Shown here one piece after another: positions 10,935-23,175 of a stretch of 64,000 nt of DNA. Source of the stretch: Diospyros lotus (Eukaryota > Streptophyta > Magnoliopsida > Ericales > Ebenaceae); contig NC_068350.1 in NCBI RefSeq assembly GCF_014633365.1, forward strand, positions 14,237,787 to 14,301,786, given 5' to 3'. The position numbers and the translations under genes were made by a program. Position 1 is the first letter of the stretch. Every line of letters starts with the position of its first letter. The notes below the pieces were generated by a model, which did no database searches, had not been told where the DNA came from, and was given only the letters and a program-made list of their open reading frames with translations.

Positions 10935-11372
10935 TCCTCCTTTGAAGGTTGGGACCTATCCCATTCGAAAATGAATCGTGATATGACCACTAGCGAATGC
11001 ATTTAGTCACGCAAGGTACAAAATTTTGGTAGCATCTCAGCGCAGTTCTCCAGATGCACAATAAGGATTATGTGTCGATTCATATGAGTTACACTCAATT
11101 TGAGTCAATTGCATGAATCAGAACATATTCCTATATACAATCGGAGAAGAACGTGAGATGTTACTGAATTTTTGTACCATGCATTAGTAAACGAATGCGT
11201 ATTCGTTGGGCACACAACACGACATCAAATTTTCAGACTGCCCGATTAGACAATTCAATTACCTCCTCGCTCCATTGAGGAAGTCACCAAATGGGAATCT
11301 AAGGGTAACTTGCAGCAAATCTAACTAAATTGCTGGGAATTATTTAATTAATTATGTTCTTTATTTAAGTTA
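10935..11372. other. CACTA interior, unassigned
   Basis: No ORF with a recognisable domain on either strand. By position it belongs to the CACTA 5' side of the transposase gene, because it lies between the SIRE-type LTR and the gypsy insertion. Confidence 0.4.
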
Positions 11373-11971
11373 TGGGTAATTTCTGAATTGCCTCTTACGG
11401 ACTGAACTCGATCGAGCAGGCCGACCCAATCTCTTGAAGCCCAATGGGCCTAAGGCTGAGGACATCTTAGCAATGTCGCATATCGCTGAAACCCGAGCTC
11501 AGACTGAGGGAGTAAGTGAGCTCCTAGCAATACCTTTAGCTTGCTAGCCAATCTGATTAGCTCGCAAGACAAAAAGGCCATGTAATAATCAGAGGTAATG
11601 CCCACATGCCTAATCTAAAGCAAACCAAATCCCTGATAATGCGGAATCTATTCCTGATTTTGTGGAGCTGATAAAGATATATTACCCCTGTAATATTATC
11701 CTTCTATATTTAGAAGTCATTAAAATTTTAAACACCACACTGTATAAATAGGGGTCGAAAATCATTGTATGGGCAGGATCAATTACATACTGTTACTCTG
11801 CCAAAATTATCAGAGAACTGTTGTGGACTAGGCATCATTCTAGCCAAACCACATAAAAACTCTCTTACGTATCGTTTTTTATTTCTATTGTTTTTTTTTT
11901 CTCTTTGCATTTGTGTTTATTTTATTAGTGCGAGTTGACAAATCACGGTCGACCAATTCTGAACGTCGACA
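11373..11971 (+). repeat. 5' LTR of the Tat-like element
   Basis: Starts TGGGTAATT, ends CGTCGACA. TATA box TATAAATA at 11743-11750. Aligns with 23176-23742 and, in reverse, with 44779-45340. The start was set by comparison of the three copies. No clear primer binding site follows. Confidence 0.7.
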
Positions 11972-11984
11972 TTTTAACGCTAGA

Positions 11985-13910
11985 ATGAGGGCCCGCTCTG
12001 ATCGATATCAATGGCAAGAGGAAGAAACACAAGGAGTTCTAAAGTGGTGGTCAATCAACCCAAAGACCATGTTAGCCAACCGCCAGAAGTTTAGCCAATC
12101 GGTGGCACAATTATAATCGTTGCAACTGCTTCTATTCCCCCATTGGTTGGAATCGCCTCAGGCATCCCCTCATGGGTTCCCTATCAGTTTGAGACCCCTA
12201 TCCCACGGATAAAGGCGATTCAAGCCTGGCAACAACACCAAGAAGCGCTCGAGAATATAGTCATGTAGTTTGCCGATGCGGTTAGGGCATTAGCCCAAAC
12301 GCAAGTTCAAGCCGGGCAAAAACAGATGGAGGTCGCACCACCTAGGGGTGTCTTGCAGCCTCGGGGTGAAAGACCTATTCCAGATGAAAGAGAAGCTAGA
12401 GGATTGTCATGACGAATTGGATCTGTGCACTCATCCAACTCACGGTCTAAGAGATCAGATGAGCAGCGACCTTGGGGGAAAGAACTAGAGGCGCACCCCA
12501 TAAATATGAGGGTGAGAGTGAATCGTTATGGAGATCGCCATGAAGAGGCCCATGAAGGGAGTTGGCAACGTGGAGATCCACGCCGGGGGGAGAGCTCGAT
12601 CAGGATCAGCCCGGGCCGTGCCACGTGTCGCAACTCTCCCGATCCTGGGAATAGGAAACGACACCCGCCACGAGATTGCTATTCTCCATAGCGAGATAGT
12701 AAATGGAAGAAGTGGCCTCCTACCAGACGATCTATGGATCAAGACCCCACTGTGGAGGAATTACTGCAAAGGGTCTAACAATTAGAGGCGAGACATGGGG
12801 CGCATGATTGGAGGGAAGACCGTGGAGAGAGGACCCCAATCTTTAAGGAAATCAAGCTGAAGCCTCTCCCTCGCAGATTCAAGGTCCCCAACATCCCTCA
12901 ATACAATGGGGATGGTGACCCGTATGACCACCTGGATGCTTTCAATCTTCCGATAGACTTGCAGACTTCGAGTTCGTTGTTGAAATGCCGAGTATTCCCC
13001 GTGACCCTAGGGGACATACTTCAAACATGGTTAAGAAGTCTCCATCCTCGCAGTATCTGTAGCTAGGAGGAGTGTCAGAGAAGGTTCATCAACCAGCACA
13101 GATAGCTCCAGAAGCAGCTCGCCCCAACATCTCACCTCACAATGGTTTTCTAACGATCCAAAGAATCCTTGAAAGACTACATAGAGAGGTTCAGGTGCGA
13201 GGTCAATAATGTTGAGAATCCATCAAACGAAAGTATTCTGACTGCGATATCTGCGGGATTTCAAAATGATGGGAAGCTCTATGAGAGCATCTATAAGTCC
13301 CCCATGAGGGAGCTAGATGAGTTCTACTAGCGACCTGCGAAGCAGATCTGATGAGAGGAAACTTTTGGCTCAAAGAAGCCCGATAACCAAAAGGATGGAG
13401 GAGGAAACACTAACCAGAGCAAGAAGCGGGGCAATGGCGATAATGATAAAGGAGGCCAGGGACTAAATCCTAATGATCAGGTCGTTAAGAAAGCGAGGAA
13501 CGAGCAAAGAGGCAAGCAACCTCCACGCCAAGGTCGCTATGAGAACTATAGTATCCTGTCTAACATGCAGGATAGGATTTTCGTTGCTGAGAAGAACATG
13601 AGGATTTTGGGAGGCCTAATCCCATAAGGACTCCTAATAGATTCAGGAACAAGGATAAGTTTTGTGTCTACCACAACGAGGTGGAGACAACACCTCCGAG
13701 TGTTGGGAATTAAAGGATGTAATTGAAGAATTAATTAGGAGAGGTCGCTTGCGTGATTATGTGGTGCGACTAGGAGATCAGCAGTCCCAGCAGTTGGTTC
13801 AGCCAGAGCCTCGTCAAGCTCCTAAGCAGGACCGAGCACCTGCAGTGAGAATTATCTTCACTATTCAGGGTGGGCCTCATATCGTAGGAATTTCTAACAG
13901 GTTGCATGAA
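11985..13910 (+). pseudogene. Tat-like gag, broken
   Basis: A frame opens at ATG 11985 (MRARSDRYQW) and recurs with stops and shifts. The capsid-like gag domain (PF03732 type) is visible at about 12830-13200 as FKVPNIPQYNGDGDPYDHLD and later LGDILQTWLRSL. A segment near 13660-13760 shows CVYHNEGGDNTSECW followed by LKDVIEELIRRGRLRDY, the usual region near the gag C-terminus. The segment is cut at 13915 by a solo LTR and resumes at 15785. Confidence 0.7.
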
Positions 13911-13915
13911 CGTTA

Positions 13916-15779
13916 TGAAAGTAAAGCAAGATCGCTGCGGGGCAAACAATGTAGTTCAAAACTTTTTGAACCTTACCACGATCCCGGTGATTGGATCAAC
14001 ATTTAAATTAAATCATTCACATACAAATAAAATAAATCTAACCTTTAGATTTTTTAGTCGTTCACGGATTTGAGCCGTCCAAGTGTCCTACCTCTAACTC
14101 GTGATACGCGACACGCGTCCGTTGGCAAGAAGAGCAAAATAGGAGTACTAGATCCTTCTCATTTTTTGCGGCTTGTGTATGGACAGAAAAGAACGCCCAT
14201 GTTTCAAATAGATGCCAAAAAGAAACGGGGAAGAGCGAACGGCATTCGTTTTTCAACTCTTGAAAAACTACACTACAATTAATTTTGGGCAACCCATAAG
14301 GGGATATTTATAAAAAAAACATCCTAGGATTTCTTAAACCCTAATGGATTGGGCAAGCCCATTAATCCTAGTTCAACTAGAATCTTAAGTGGGCTTATCC
14401 TAGTACAACTAGAAATATAATTAAGTGGCCCAAATCAAATTATAGGTTTAAATAAAATATTTTGACCCAAATCTAACTTAGTCCAAATATAATATTTAAT
14501 ATTTGGCCCCAAATCCAATTTAGTCCAAATATTAACTTAAGCTCAAATATATTTTATTTCCTATTTATCACTCTAACAAATAGAAAATTATTAAATTAAA
14601 AACTCCTTCTTAATTTAATTAATTGTCATTTTAGGAAACTCTTTCCTTCAGGACGATCCCTCATCATATCGACGCCATTACGTCTATTTGTTCTTTTTCC
14701 GTGAGAACCTACGACAGCACAACTTCTTGTCGAAGTGTCCCACTTAACCATACGTCCGCTCTCTTGGTTTAAATCAGGGACCGTACCTATTGCGTATGAC
14801 TCATTAGGCTTCTGAATATGTTGGCAATGTGTCGGTACGAACACATAAGACAAGATTGGCCTCTAGCAAGGCATCATGCCTACCTAATTATTCAGAAGGA
14901 TTCATAATCCGCAAATAACCTTTCACGAGTATGGTTACCATGTAATTCAATCCTCTCGTCAATGTATCTTATGTGATCTCAAGTATGGCGATGTGTTGCT
15001 TGATTACGATCACATGAGTTTTTCTTCGGTTGTCTGGATATCTTCACTTAATAGAAAGTGAATCAATAACTCCTTATTGATCTCTTTCACCATAGCCATG
15101 GATTTAAAGTGAATATCCACCGAAGCCGGTCTTAGATACATCATCCTCTATCAAGGGATAAACGAGTCCCATCTTGGTTATACACCCATCTCCATAAGCC
15201 TCATGATATGCCCAACGATCGCCCACACGTAGCCTTTATCTAGACCCATCGAAATGATGTCAAAGCATATCGGTCTTTTTATGAGATGACCGTGACAACC
15301 TCAGATCCAAGGATTAGTTACTCCCATCTCATATGAGAATTCCATCAACATATAACCAAAATGGATTCTCATGGCGAGTCATATCTAGTGACACGTTCTC
15401 CAACATTGGTCACCTATATACTTGTCTAGGCATCCCCATGCCTATGAGTGTGAGACCCCCATTGCTATCACATAGAAAAAACATAGCACATACAAATCTT
15501 ACCGCAATTGTCAATGTCCATTCTTGACATTACTATGACTTGGGATGTTTAATGATGTCTAGAAATTGTGATGCATCATCTCACATCTTTATAGATTAAT
15601 CATAGTATACATCATATGGACTTCTATCTAGTTTCATCCAATCATTACAATAATAACAAGAAACTAGTAGAACAATTTCTTTGTGAGATTGAATAACTCC
15701 TTATTCAATAATAAATACGATTACAATTGTCAGTGTACAACATGCCCAATCTGATTGGGTCAGAGCACCTACACTAACA
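13916..15779 (-). repeat. Solo LTR, 1864 bp, with perfect 5-bp target duplication
   Basis: Plus-strand ends are TGAAAG and CTAACA. CGTTA occurs on both sides (13911-13915 and 15780-15784). No reading frame or primer site inside. Read on the minus strand it starts TGTTAGTGTAGG, a common Copia LTR start, so I infer minus orientation. The lineage is not identified. It lies inside gypsy gag and so is younger than that element. Confidence 0.8.
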
Positions 15780-15784
15780 CGTTA

Positions 15785-16604
15785 TGTGCGGGAGGCCAGT
15801 CATCTACTATTCATCTGATACAGTGGACATGAGAGATAGTCCAAGAAAGCCAAGTCGGCCCCCGATGACATCGTCTTCACGGAAAAAGATAACAGAGACG
15901 TGCATTGGCCTCACAACAACGCTCTTGTGGTTCGAGCTTGAATTGGCAACGTTGAAGTGTGGAGAATTATGGTAAACTCAAGCAACTCAGTGAATGTGAT
16001 GTACAGGGGATGTTTTGACTAGATGGGCCTGGGGTTGGATCAGCTAATAGCATCCCCAGAGCTGTTTTATGGTTTTACTAGAGATATGGTGATCCTAATG
16101 GGGCATATTAGACTCACACTTATAGTTGGGGATTTAGATCGCCAGTCTTCCATGATGGCGGATTTCTTGATCATTGATTGCCCCTCAGCATATAACATCG
16201 TCAAGGGAAGGCCCGCAATGAACGACCTAAATATGGTCACCTTGACTAGAGCTCTAGCAATCAAATTCCCAACTCTAAATGGGACTGGGTGCATAAGAGT
16301 TGAGAAATATTCAGCGAGAAGTTGCTATGAAGAGGCGTTAAAAATAAGGATCAAAGGAAAAAAAAAAATCAATGTTGTCTCAAGGGGGAGGCCACTCGTC
16401 ATTAGTGAAAGGGGAGTCAGTCACGACCTGGATCCACACGAGGTGGACTGTGACCAACTTGTCGGCCCAATAGGCGAGCTGAAAGATATTGTAGTTAGTG
16501 ACCTAGATGCTGAGAGGTGCCTTAAGCTGGGTAAGGGCCTCGCCCCTAAGGTAAAAACCCAACTGACTGATTTTCTTAAGATAAATCAAGATGTGTTCGC
16601 CTGA
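15785..16604 (+). pseudogene. Gag end and aspartic protease of the Tat-like element
   Basis: The region reads through DIVFTEKDNRDVHWPHNNALV and IGNVEVWRIMVN. The retropepsin active site, normally VDTGSS, reads VNSSNS here at 15972-15989: the catalytic aspartate codon is AAC and the glycine is lost. From 16023 to 16604 the frame is open for 193 codons (GLDQLIASPELFYGF, FLIIDCPSAYNIVKGRPA). It ends at a stop just after NQDVFA, where the family usually has W. The enzyme would cut the polyprotein; this copy cannot. Confidence 0.75.
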
Positions 16605-16679
16605 AACCATGGAGCTATGGTGGGGATAGACCCAAATGTGATGTTACATAGATTAACATAGACCCCAATCATAGGCCAG

Positions 16680-17960
16680 TTCACCAGAAGATGAGACCCA
16701 TGACTACAGAGCGTTATGCGGCCCTAAAAGAAGAGGTGAACAAGCTCTTGACCAACAAGTTCATCAGAGAGGCCAATTATCCGGTCTGGGTAGCGAACCC
16801 AATCCTTGTGAAAAAGAATAATGGGGAGTGGAGGACATGCGTGGACTTCACAAGTTTGAACAAAGTCTGCTCAAAGGACAGTTTCCCTCTGCCTAGAATA
16901 AACCAGCTCGTGGGTGCAACAGTCGGTCTTGATTTCATGGACTCTTATTCAGGGTACAACCAAATTCCTATGAAACCCGAAGACGAGAAGCATACCTTGT
17001 TTGTCACAAATTAAGGGTTATACTACTACAAAGTGATGCCCTTCGGGTTGAAGAATGTGAGGGCAACCTACCAGCATCTGGTTAATATGATGTTCGAGGA
17101 TCTGATTGGGAAAACCATGGAGGTATATGTAGATGATATGCTGGTGAAGTCTAAGTAGATTTTCGACCATGTACGCGACCTCGAAGAGATGTTTTAGATT
17201 CTAAGGAAGTATCAAATAAGGTTGAATCCACTCAAGTGCACGTTCCGCGTAGCTTCTGGGAAATTCTTGGGCTTCATGGTGAATGAAAGGGGGATTGAAG
17301 CCAACCACCAGAAGATCCGAGCTTTTCTTGACATGAGATCACCAACTAGGGTATAGGAGGTGCAAAGCCTCGACGGCCAAATCGCTACCCTCAGCAGGTT
17401 TGTCTCCAAGGCCTCTGACAAATGTATTCCATTCTTTAATGTGTTGAAGCAGGCAAAAAATTTCTAGTGGATGAAAGAATGCGAAGTCTCCTTTCAACAG
17501 CTGAAAGAATATATGGGATGAAACCCGCTCATGTCAAAACCAAAGGAAGGAGAGGAGTTGATAGTCTACTTGGGGGTGTCTGAATATGCTATCAGTGTGG
17601 CGCTGGTGCGAGAAGAATATAAGGTGTAATACCGGGTGTATTATGTAAGCCATAGACTGTTGGATGCGGAAACCAGATATAACCCTATGGAGAAGCTCGC
17701 TTACTGCCTAGTGGTGGCATCGAGGAAGTTGTGCCCCTATTTCCAGGCCCATCAGATTGATGTGTTAACCAAATATCCACTGAAGCAAGTCCTATAGAAG
17801 CCTGACTCTTCTAGTCGTTTACGCAAATGGGCCATCAAGCGAGCTCAGTTCAACATCGAGTTCAAACCAAGGTCGACAATAAAAGGGCAGGTGCTAGCAG
17901 AATTTATTGTTGAGTTCACAGGCCCAGCAGAGAAAGAGCTCGAGTCCACAGAAGGCCTGA
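16680..17960 (+). pseudogene. Reverse transcriptase and RNase H of the Tat-like element
   Basis: Conserved blocks in order: FIREANYPVWVANPILVKK, WRTCVDFTSLNKVC, FPLPRINQLV, DSYSGYNQI, VMPFGLKN, and the catalytic YVDDM at 17126-17140. Then come the connection region (FLGFMVNERGIEANHQKI) and a gypsy RNase H region (LVVASRKLCPYFQAH, IKRAQFNIEFKPR). Stops at 17012-17014, 17156-17158, 17195-17197, 17354-17356 and others. Most replace Gln, Trp or Arg codons. The catalytic aspartates of the YVDD motif remain. Confidence 0.85.
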
Positions 17961-17963
17961 CCT

Positions 17964-18396
17964 GGGAATTATAGGTAGATGGGTCTTCCAGCGAGCATGG
18001 AGCTAGAGCTGGGGTACTCCTAATAAGCCCGAAGGAGCATAAAATTCCCTATGTGTTGAGATTCGGGTTTAAAGCAACTAATAATGAAGCCAAGTATGAG
18101 GCACTATTGGCAGGACTACGCCTAGCGAAAGAGGTGAAAGCAAAATGATTAATGGTCTTCAGTGACTCCCAGCTTGTGGTATGTCAGATATGAGGTGAAT
18201 ATCAGGCAAAGGGTTTGAAAATGGCGGCCTACCTCCAGAAAGTCTGGGATCTAATGAAAAATTTTGAAGGGTGTGAAGTGAATCAAGTGTCGAGGAACCA
18301 GAATTCTAATGCTAATGCTCTAGCCCATTTGGCGTCAGCCCGAGACGTAGAGTCCTTGGGAGCCATCCCTGTGGAGTTCCTGGATGCTAGAGAATA
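17964..18396 (+). pseudogene. Second RNase H domain (Tat-type)
   Basis: Starts with VDGSSSEHGARAG, then NNEAKYEALLAGLRLAKE, FSDSQLVV and NANALAHLAS. This is the added RNase HI domain seen after the gypsy RNase H in Tat elements (known of that lineage). Acidic residues of the VDGS, EAKYEA and SDSQ blocks are present. Stops at about 17972, 18147 and 18192. Confidence 0.75.
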
Positions 18397-18406
18397 AGGT
18401 GAAATA

Positions 18407-19668
18407 TTGGCAATTGTGATGAGCTTGGACTCATGGATGAGACCTATTATTACCTATCTACATGAGGGAAAGTTGTCGGTCAACAAGGTAGAGGCACGTC
18501 ATATGCAAGCTCGCACAGCCAGATACTGCATCCATGATAACACGCTCTACAAAAGGGGGTTTACAGCCCCGTTGTTGAGATGCCTCGATAACCCTGATTG
18601 CCAGGTAGTCCTCAAGGAGATCCATGCAAGTCACTATGGTAACCACGCTGGGAGGTTGTCCTTGGCTCAAAAAGCACTTCGTCAGGAGTTCTACTAGCCT
18701 ACAATGAAGTAAGATGCAAAAAATATGGTGAAGAGGTGTGACGCGTGCCAGAGGTTCACAAAAGTACCACAAGCTCCACCCGTTTATCTGCAGCAAATGA
18801 GCATCCCATAGCCCTTCACTATTTGGGGCATGGATTTGATCGAGCCACTCCCAATCGCTCGTGGCGGGTGCAAGCATGCTATAGTGGCGGTTGATTACTT
18901 CACCAAATGGGCGGAAGCAAAGGAGCTCGTAGAAATATCCACATCGATGGTAGAAAAGTTTGTTTGGAATAACATTATTTTCTAATTTGGAGTTCTCCAA
19001 GAGGTAGTCATGGACAACGGAACCCAATTCACCAGCGAGCAATTCATCCAATTCTGCGAATCGCTGAGGATCCAAAAAAGTTTCACGGCCATGGACCATC
19101 CCCAAGCCAGTGGTCAAGTCAAGGCTGTCAACAAAATAATCAAGCAGATCCTAAAGACGAAGCTGGAAGTAAGAAAGAGAGCCTGGGTGGACGAACTACA
19201 AATAGTGCTCTAGGCCTATTAGACCATAGCTCGAACCACCATAGGAGAAACCCCTTCCTCTATGGTTTATGGGTTAGAGGCAATGATCCCGTCCAAATAC
19301 GAAGTGTCCAGTCTGCGAAGAGCCACCTTTGACTCGGAGAACAACAACCAACTACTGGCCATGAACCTTGATCTACTTGAGGAGGCAAGGGAGCTAGCTG
19401 CATGAGGGTGGCCACCTATCAGCAACGGGTCACAAGATATTACAACACGAGTGTTCGAGTTTGATGTTGTAGTGTCAGTGATCTAGTGTTGCATCTTATT
19501 CTTCCTAGAGCCCACAAGGCCAGCGACAGGACACTAGGCCCGAACTGGGAAGGCCCCTACATTATCAAAGAAAACTTGGGAAACGGAGCGTATCACTTAG
19601 CAAATATGGATGGGGCTATTCTTCCATGATCTTGAAATGCAGAGCACCTCAAACCATATTTCTGATAA
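18407..19668 (+). pseudogene. Integrase of the Tat-like element
   Basis: The HHCC zinc-binding region runs over about 18615-18755 (IHASHYGNHAG, then CDACQRF). The DDE core follows: WGMDLIEPLPIARGG with the first Asp, then VVMDNGTQFTSEQF with the second. The third position, normally the Glu of GQVEA, is Lys (AAG at 19121-19123). The C-terminal part shows NWEGPYIIKENLGNGAYHLA and NAEHLKPYF. Stops replace Trp (18697-18699, 18811 region) and Arg codons. Not active. Confidence 0.85.
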
Positions 19669-19679
19669 GCGATACTTTT

Positions 19680-20479
19680 GCTTTGCATAATATTACTCAT
19701 TGATTGATGTTCTGTTTATTTTGACATTACTCCGTTAATAAATTGAATTCCTAATTTTTACTGCCAAATTTTGTTGTTTCCACCTATTGTAAAAAATAAG
19801 AGGTAGGAAATAATGCTAATTTGGGGTTAAAAGGCTATGGATTACGAGTTGGGGCCTATTCAACTTGGCCTTCATGCCATGGTTTGTGGCTTATCTAAGC
19901 ATTCATCTTAATCCTCGCCCTAGGCTGTAGCTTGCGAACTAAAGCCCATTCATCTTGACCACAACGTCATGGTTTGGTGCCTATTAAGCAACCATTTCAG
20001 CTAAAAACTATAAGACATGGTTCACTAGCTAGGGTCCTCTCATCTTGACAAAAGTCATGGTTTGCGATCTGGCTGGGTGTTCATCTTGACCTCGCTAAAC
20101 CCTTTAAAGTCATGGTATGTTAGCTAGGATCAAACTGTGATCTATTTGGACATATAACTTGACTGGGGAATGCAATTTAGTCTCATAGCAAAATGGGGCA
20201 TGTTAGTTGAGGTCTATCTTTGGTTCTTCTTACGGCCTACTGGACACGCATCTTAAACTAACAAGATCCTACTTAACATGTTATTCGAGATTATTCTATT
20301 TCAAAGTCTATCCGTTGTGAGCTAAAAATGTCCCTAAGTTAAACTAAAGTTAAACTCATACATGATTTCTATGTTTGATTTTCAGCTTGTAGCAAATATC
20401 AAAGAAATAGAAGTTCATTATACATGGCTAAATGTATTGTTTTGAGATCAAAGTATAAATAAAAATAAAGAAAAGAAAA
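19680..20479. other. Post-integrase spacer with degenerate repeats
   Basis: Non-coding. From about 19830 to 20130 a unit of roughly 75-80 bp recurs loosely. It contains CATTCATCTTGACC and GTCATGGTTTG-like blocks. It lies between the integrase end and the antisense gene. Confidence 0.5.
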
Positions 20480-22500
20480 GGTCCTAGTGACCTGGAGAGT
20501 GCAAGCTCAGAGCAACCACATCCTAGGGTGCTAGGTTGCCGGCATCTTCAGAAGGGAGGTCAACCCCGGTCTGATCAGGTATGGGAGAGGCTGCGACAAC
20601 TTCCTTATTTGCAGCCTCAGCAGCATATTTTTTCACCTCCTCCACCACTTCCTCGCTGAAGAAGGAAAACTCGAGCTCTGGATGCTCCCTCCATAGAGTG
20701 AAGAGAAACGCATTACAGGTCTTGTATTCAACCTCCTCGCGCTCTTTCGTGAGCTAAGCTTTAACGTCAGTGTTTATTTGCTCGACCTCCCGCTTTACTG
20801 TCTCAGCTTCCCTAAGGAAGTCTGTAAAACTTAAGAGGTTAGTACATGAGAAAGAGATAAATGATATTTGTGAAGTCAAGTGAAAATTCTTACCAAAACG
20901 ATGTGACAAGCTATGTAGTCGGAAAGCGCATCACTCAACACCTCCTTCTTGTCTAAAGCCTTGGTAGAGTTACCAAGGACCCCGCCCAAGCTGTCAAGGA
21001 GGATGCCGAAGTATGACCCCTCAGCTGCGACCTCAAACATGGCCTTCTTGTCAAAAGCAGCTATCTTCTTTCTCTTGTCTACCTAACCTTGTTGGGCAGT
21101 AAGTGAAGTAGAGGACGCTTTCCTTTTGCTCCCAATAGTAGGGGCCTCCTCACAAGATACCGATTTTATGCGCTTAGCCTCAGCCACAACCATCTCATGC
21201 TGTGAAGAGGAGGTAGGCTGTGCATCGGGGCACGCTCTAGCAAAGTTGTAGTAGTTGTTGCAGGGTTGGGACCAGGCAGAGCAATGAAGCCGCGACTCAC
21301 GCTAGCCACCTTGGAGAGAAGTTTCACCCTTTGGATGTTGGCAGGAGAAGAGGATGAAGGGACGACTGCAAGCGAGCTCGAACTTGCAGATTGACCGGAC
21401 CTCTGGAGTTGAAGCTTCACCATCTCTGTTGACTCTGGTAAGGGCCCAACTTCTATCTCTTGACGAGCTCTACTTTCCCTAAATGGACTCCCATTGTAGT
21501 CAACCATGTCAAAAGTGGACTTTACCTTCTTCTGGCCCCGAACTCCTACGTCTTCCTCCCTGATGTCTTTGCAGCCAAAAGGGGGAGCTAGATGGTAGTG
21601 GCAGAGCAAAGTGTTAGTACGCTTGGAGTCATCCACGTTAATCTTTGCTTTCAAATCCGATTCAAGTCCCTGTGCCTCAGAAATGGTCAGCTCAGATTTT
21701 GCACCAGCAACGTCTGCAAGATCGAAAAAGATACTTGTTTAAAAAAAATAAAATAAAATAATTGAGTGAGAGATGAAGGTCCACTTACTCAGTACGAGAA
21801 CAAAATTGATGTTATTAAGGTTATGAAGGGAGGAACAAGAAATGTAAAACCACTGGGATTTATAGTCTCCTACGTTGGACTTTCCCTTGGTCTTACCCTG
21901 AGGTAAGAGCTTCTTATAATCAAAAGGACGAGTTGCCATGTAATACAACCCATCCTTGGAATCCTTGAAATAATAAGGTACCTAAGGATTTTGGGCGAAA
22001 GGGGAGGAAGTTTATTTTTCTTAAAAAGAATAGCCGAAGAGGTCAGTTGAGCATAAGAGTTAGGAGTCAGCTGGAAGGGTGCAAGTTTCAAGTCGTTGAG
22101 AATATTTATGAGGTAGGGTTGGATTGGAAACCTAAGTCCAAACTCTAGGTTCTAGGGACTGACTGCTATGAAACCTAGTGGAGGAAAGGTCACGTGGTCG
22201 CCGGGTGAGGGCACCATTACACGGCTGTCGCAGGGCAGGCGATACTCCAAAGTGCATGACCTCAACTCACTGATTGTCAGCTTCCAAGGATAATGCTTGA
22301 AGACCTCACGAATTGCGCATTCCTTAGAAGCTCATTGAGCAACTGTAGGGTCAACATGCTGGGGTACTCTTTCAACGACTTCTGCACCAGATAAGATCAC
22401 AATCTGCACCCGTGCCCCTCCGTTGTGCTCCTAAAAGCTAGAGGTGTCATCATCTTCTACCCTATGGTTGCGATGCTTCTAACCTGATGTAGACATCTAC
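20480..22500 (-). pseudogene. Antisense gene of the Tat-like element (PF04195-like), with introns
   Basis: On the minus strand from about 22495. A region with PPLGFIAVSP, LEFGLRFPIQPYLINILNDL and LAPFQLTPNSYAQL matches the putative gypsy-type transposon domain PF04195 (Transposase_28). A YKSQWFYISCSS segment follows, then a Ser- and charge-rich part (21654-21166) and an acidic Glu-rich tail to about 20480. Introns with good signals lie at 21714-21788 (GTAAGT...TTGCAG) and 20822-20893 (GTAAGA...TTTTACAG). The second has a TACTAAC branch site at 20838-20844. A few stops and a frameshift break it. Such antisense ORFs are known in Tat elements; their role is not settled. Confidence 0.7.
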
Positions 22501-23175
22501 GATAAAAAGGTAAAAAGGAAAAAGAAGAGTCAGGTCACTGAGGGTATACCAGTCCTCACGAACCAAAGTTCCTAAGGACACTTCCTATCTATCAGATCAC
22601 GTGCTTCGCAACAGGGTTTTGCCTAAAACAGAGGGGGTTAAATCTACTAACCCATTAGCCCTCTACAACAAATGAATGATAATCCTAAAGTCAACAAGCC
22701 CAAAGGCTATGTGACACATCACTTGATACCCCCAAAGATACATAACCATCGCCAAAAGACAAGGTAATGAGTTATAAGAAACATACTGTTCTAGATTGAG
22801 CATTGCAAAAGTCGGGGACGAAAGCCAAACGCTCAATGAAAACACGACAGAGATCTTGACGGAGCAACACAGGAAAGCTTCAAAGGTAGATGGTTCTCAA
22901 AATTGAAAGAAGAAGAGTGCAGGAGCAAAAGTCATTTCAAAATAACACAATGAAAGGGAAAAGAATTCCCTCACGCTTATATAGGTTGGGTTGTTCCATC
23001 GTTGGATTGAGAGACCGACAAACTGCCCTAGATCTAACGACAACACATAAAGTCATGGGTTCCACAAGCATAATGATTAAGCGGTTATGGGGAATGTGCG
23101 CATTAAATGCTCCTCAGACAAGACGTGCGACATAAAGTGGCACTCTTTGGAACGATTAGGCAGAAGTCTGGAAGG

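Noticed and set aside
12425..12785. Three overlapping ORFs of 85-88 codons
   Set aside because: Frames of the degraded gag N-terminal region; at most one is remnant gag and the others are shadows.
18458..19117. 219-codon minus-strand ORF
   Set aside because: Antisense shadow of the integrase region, which is the real coding sense by its HHCC and DDE blocks.
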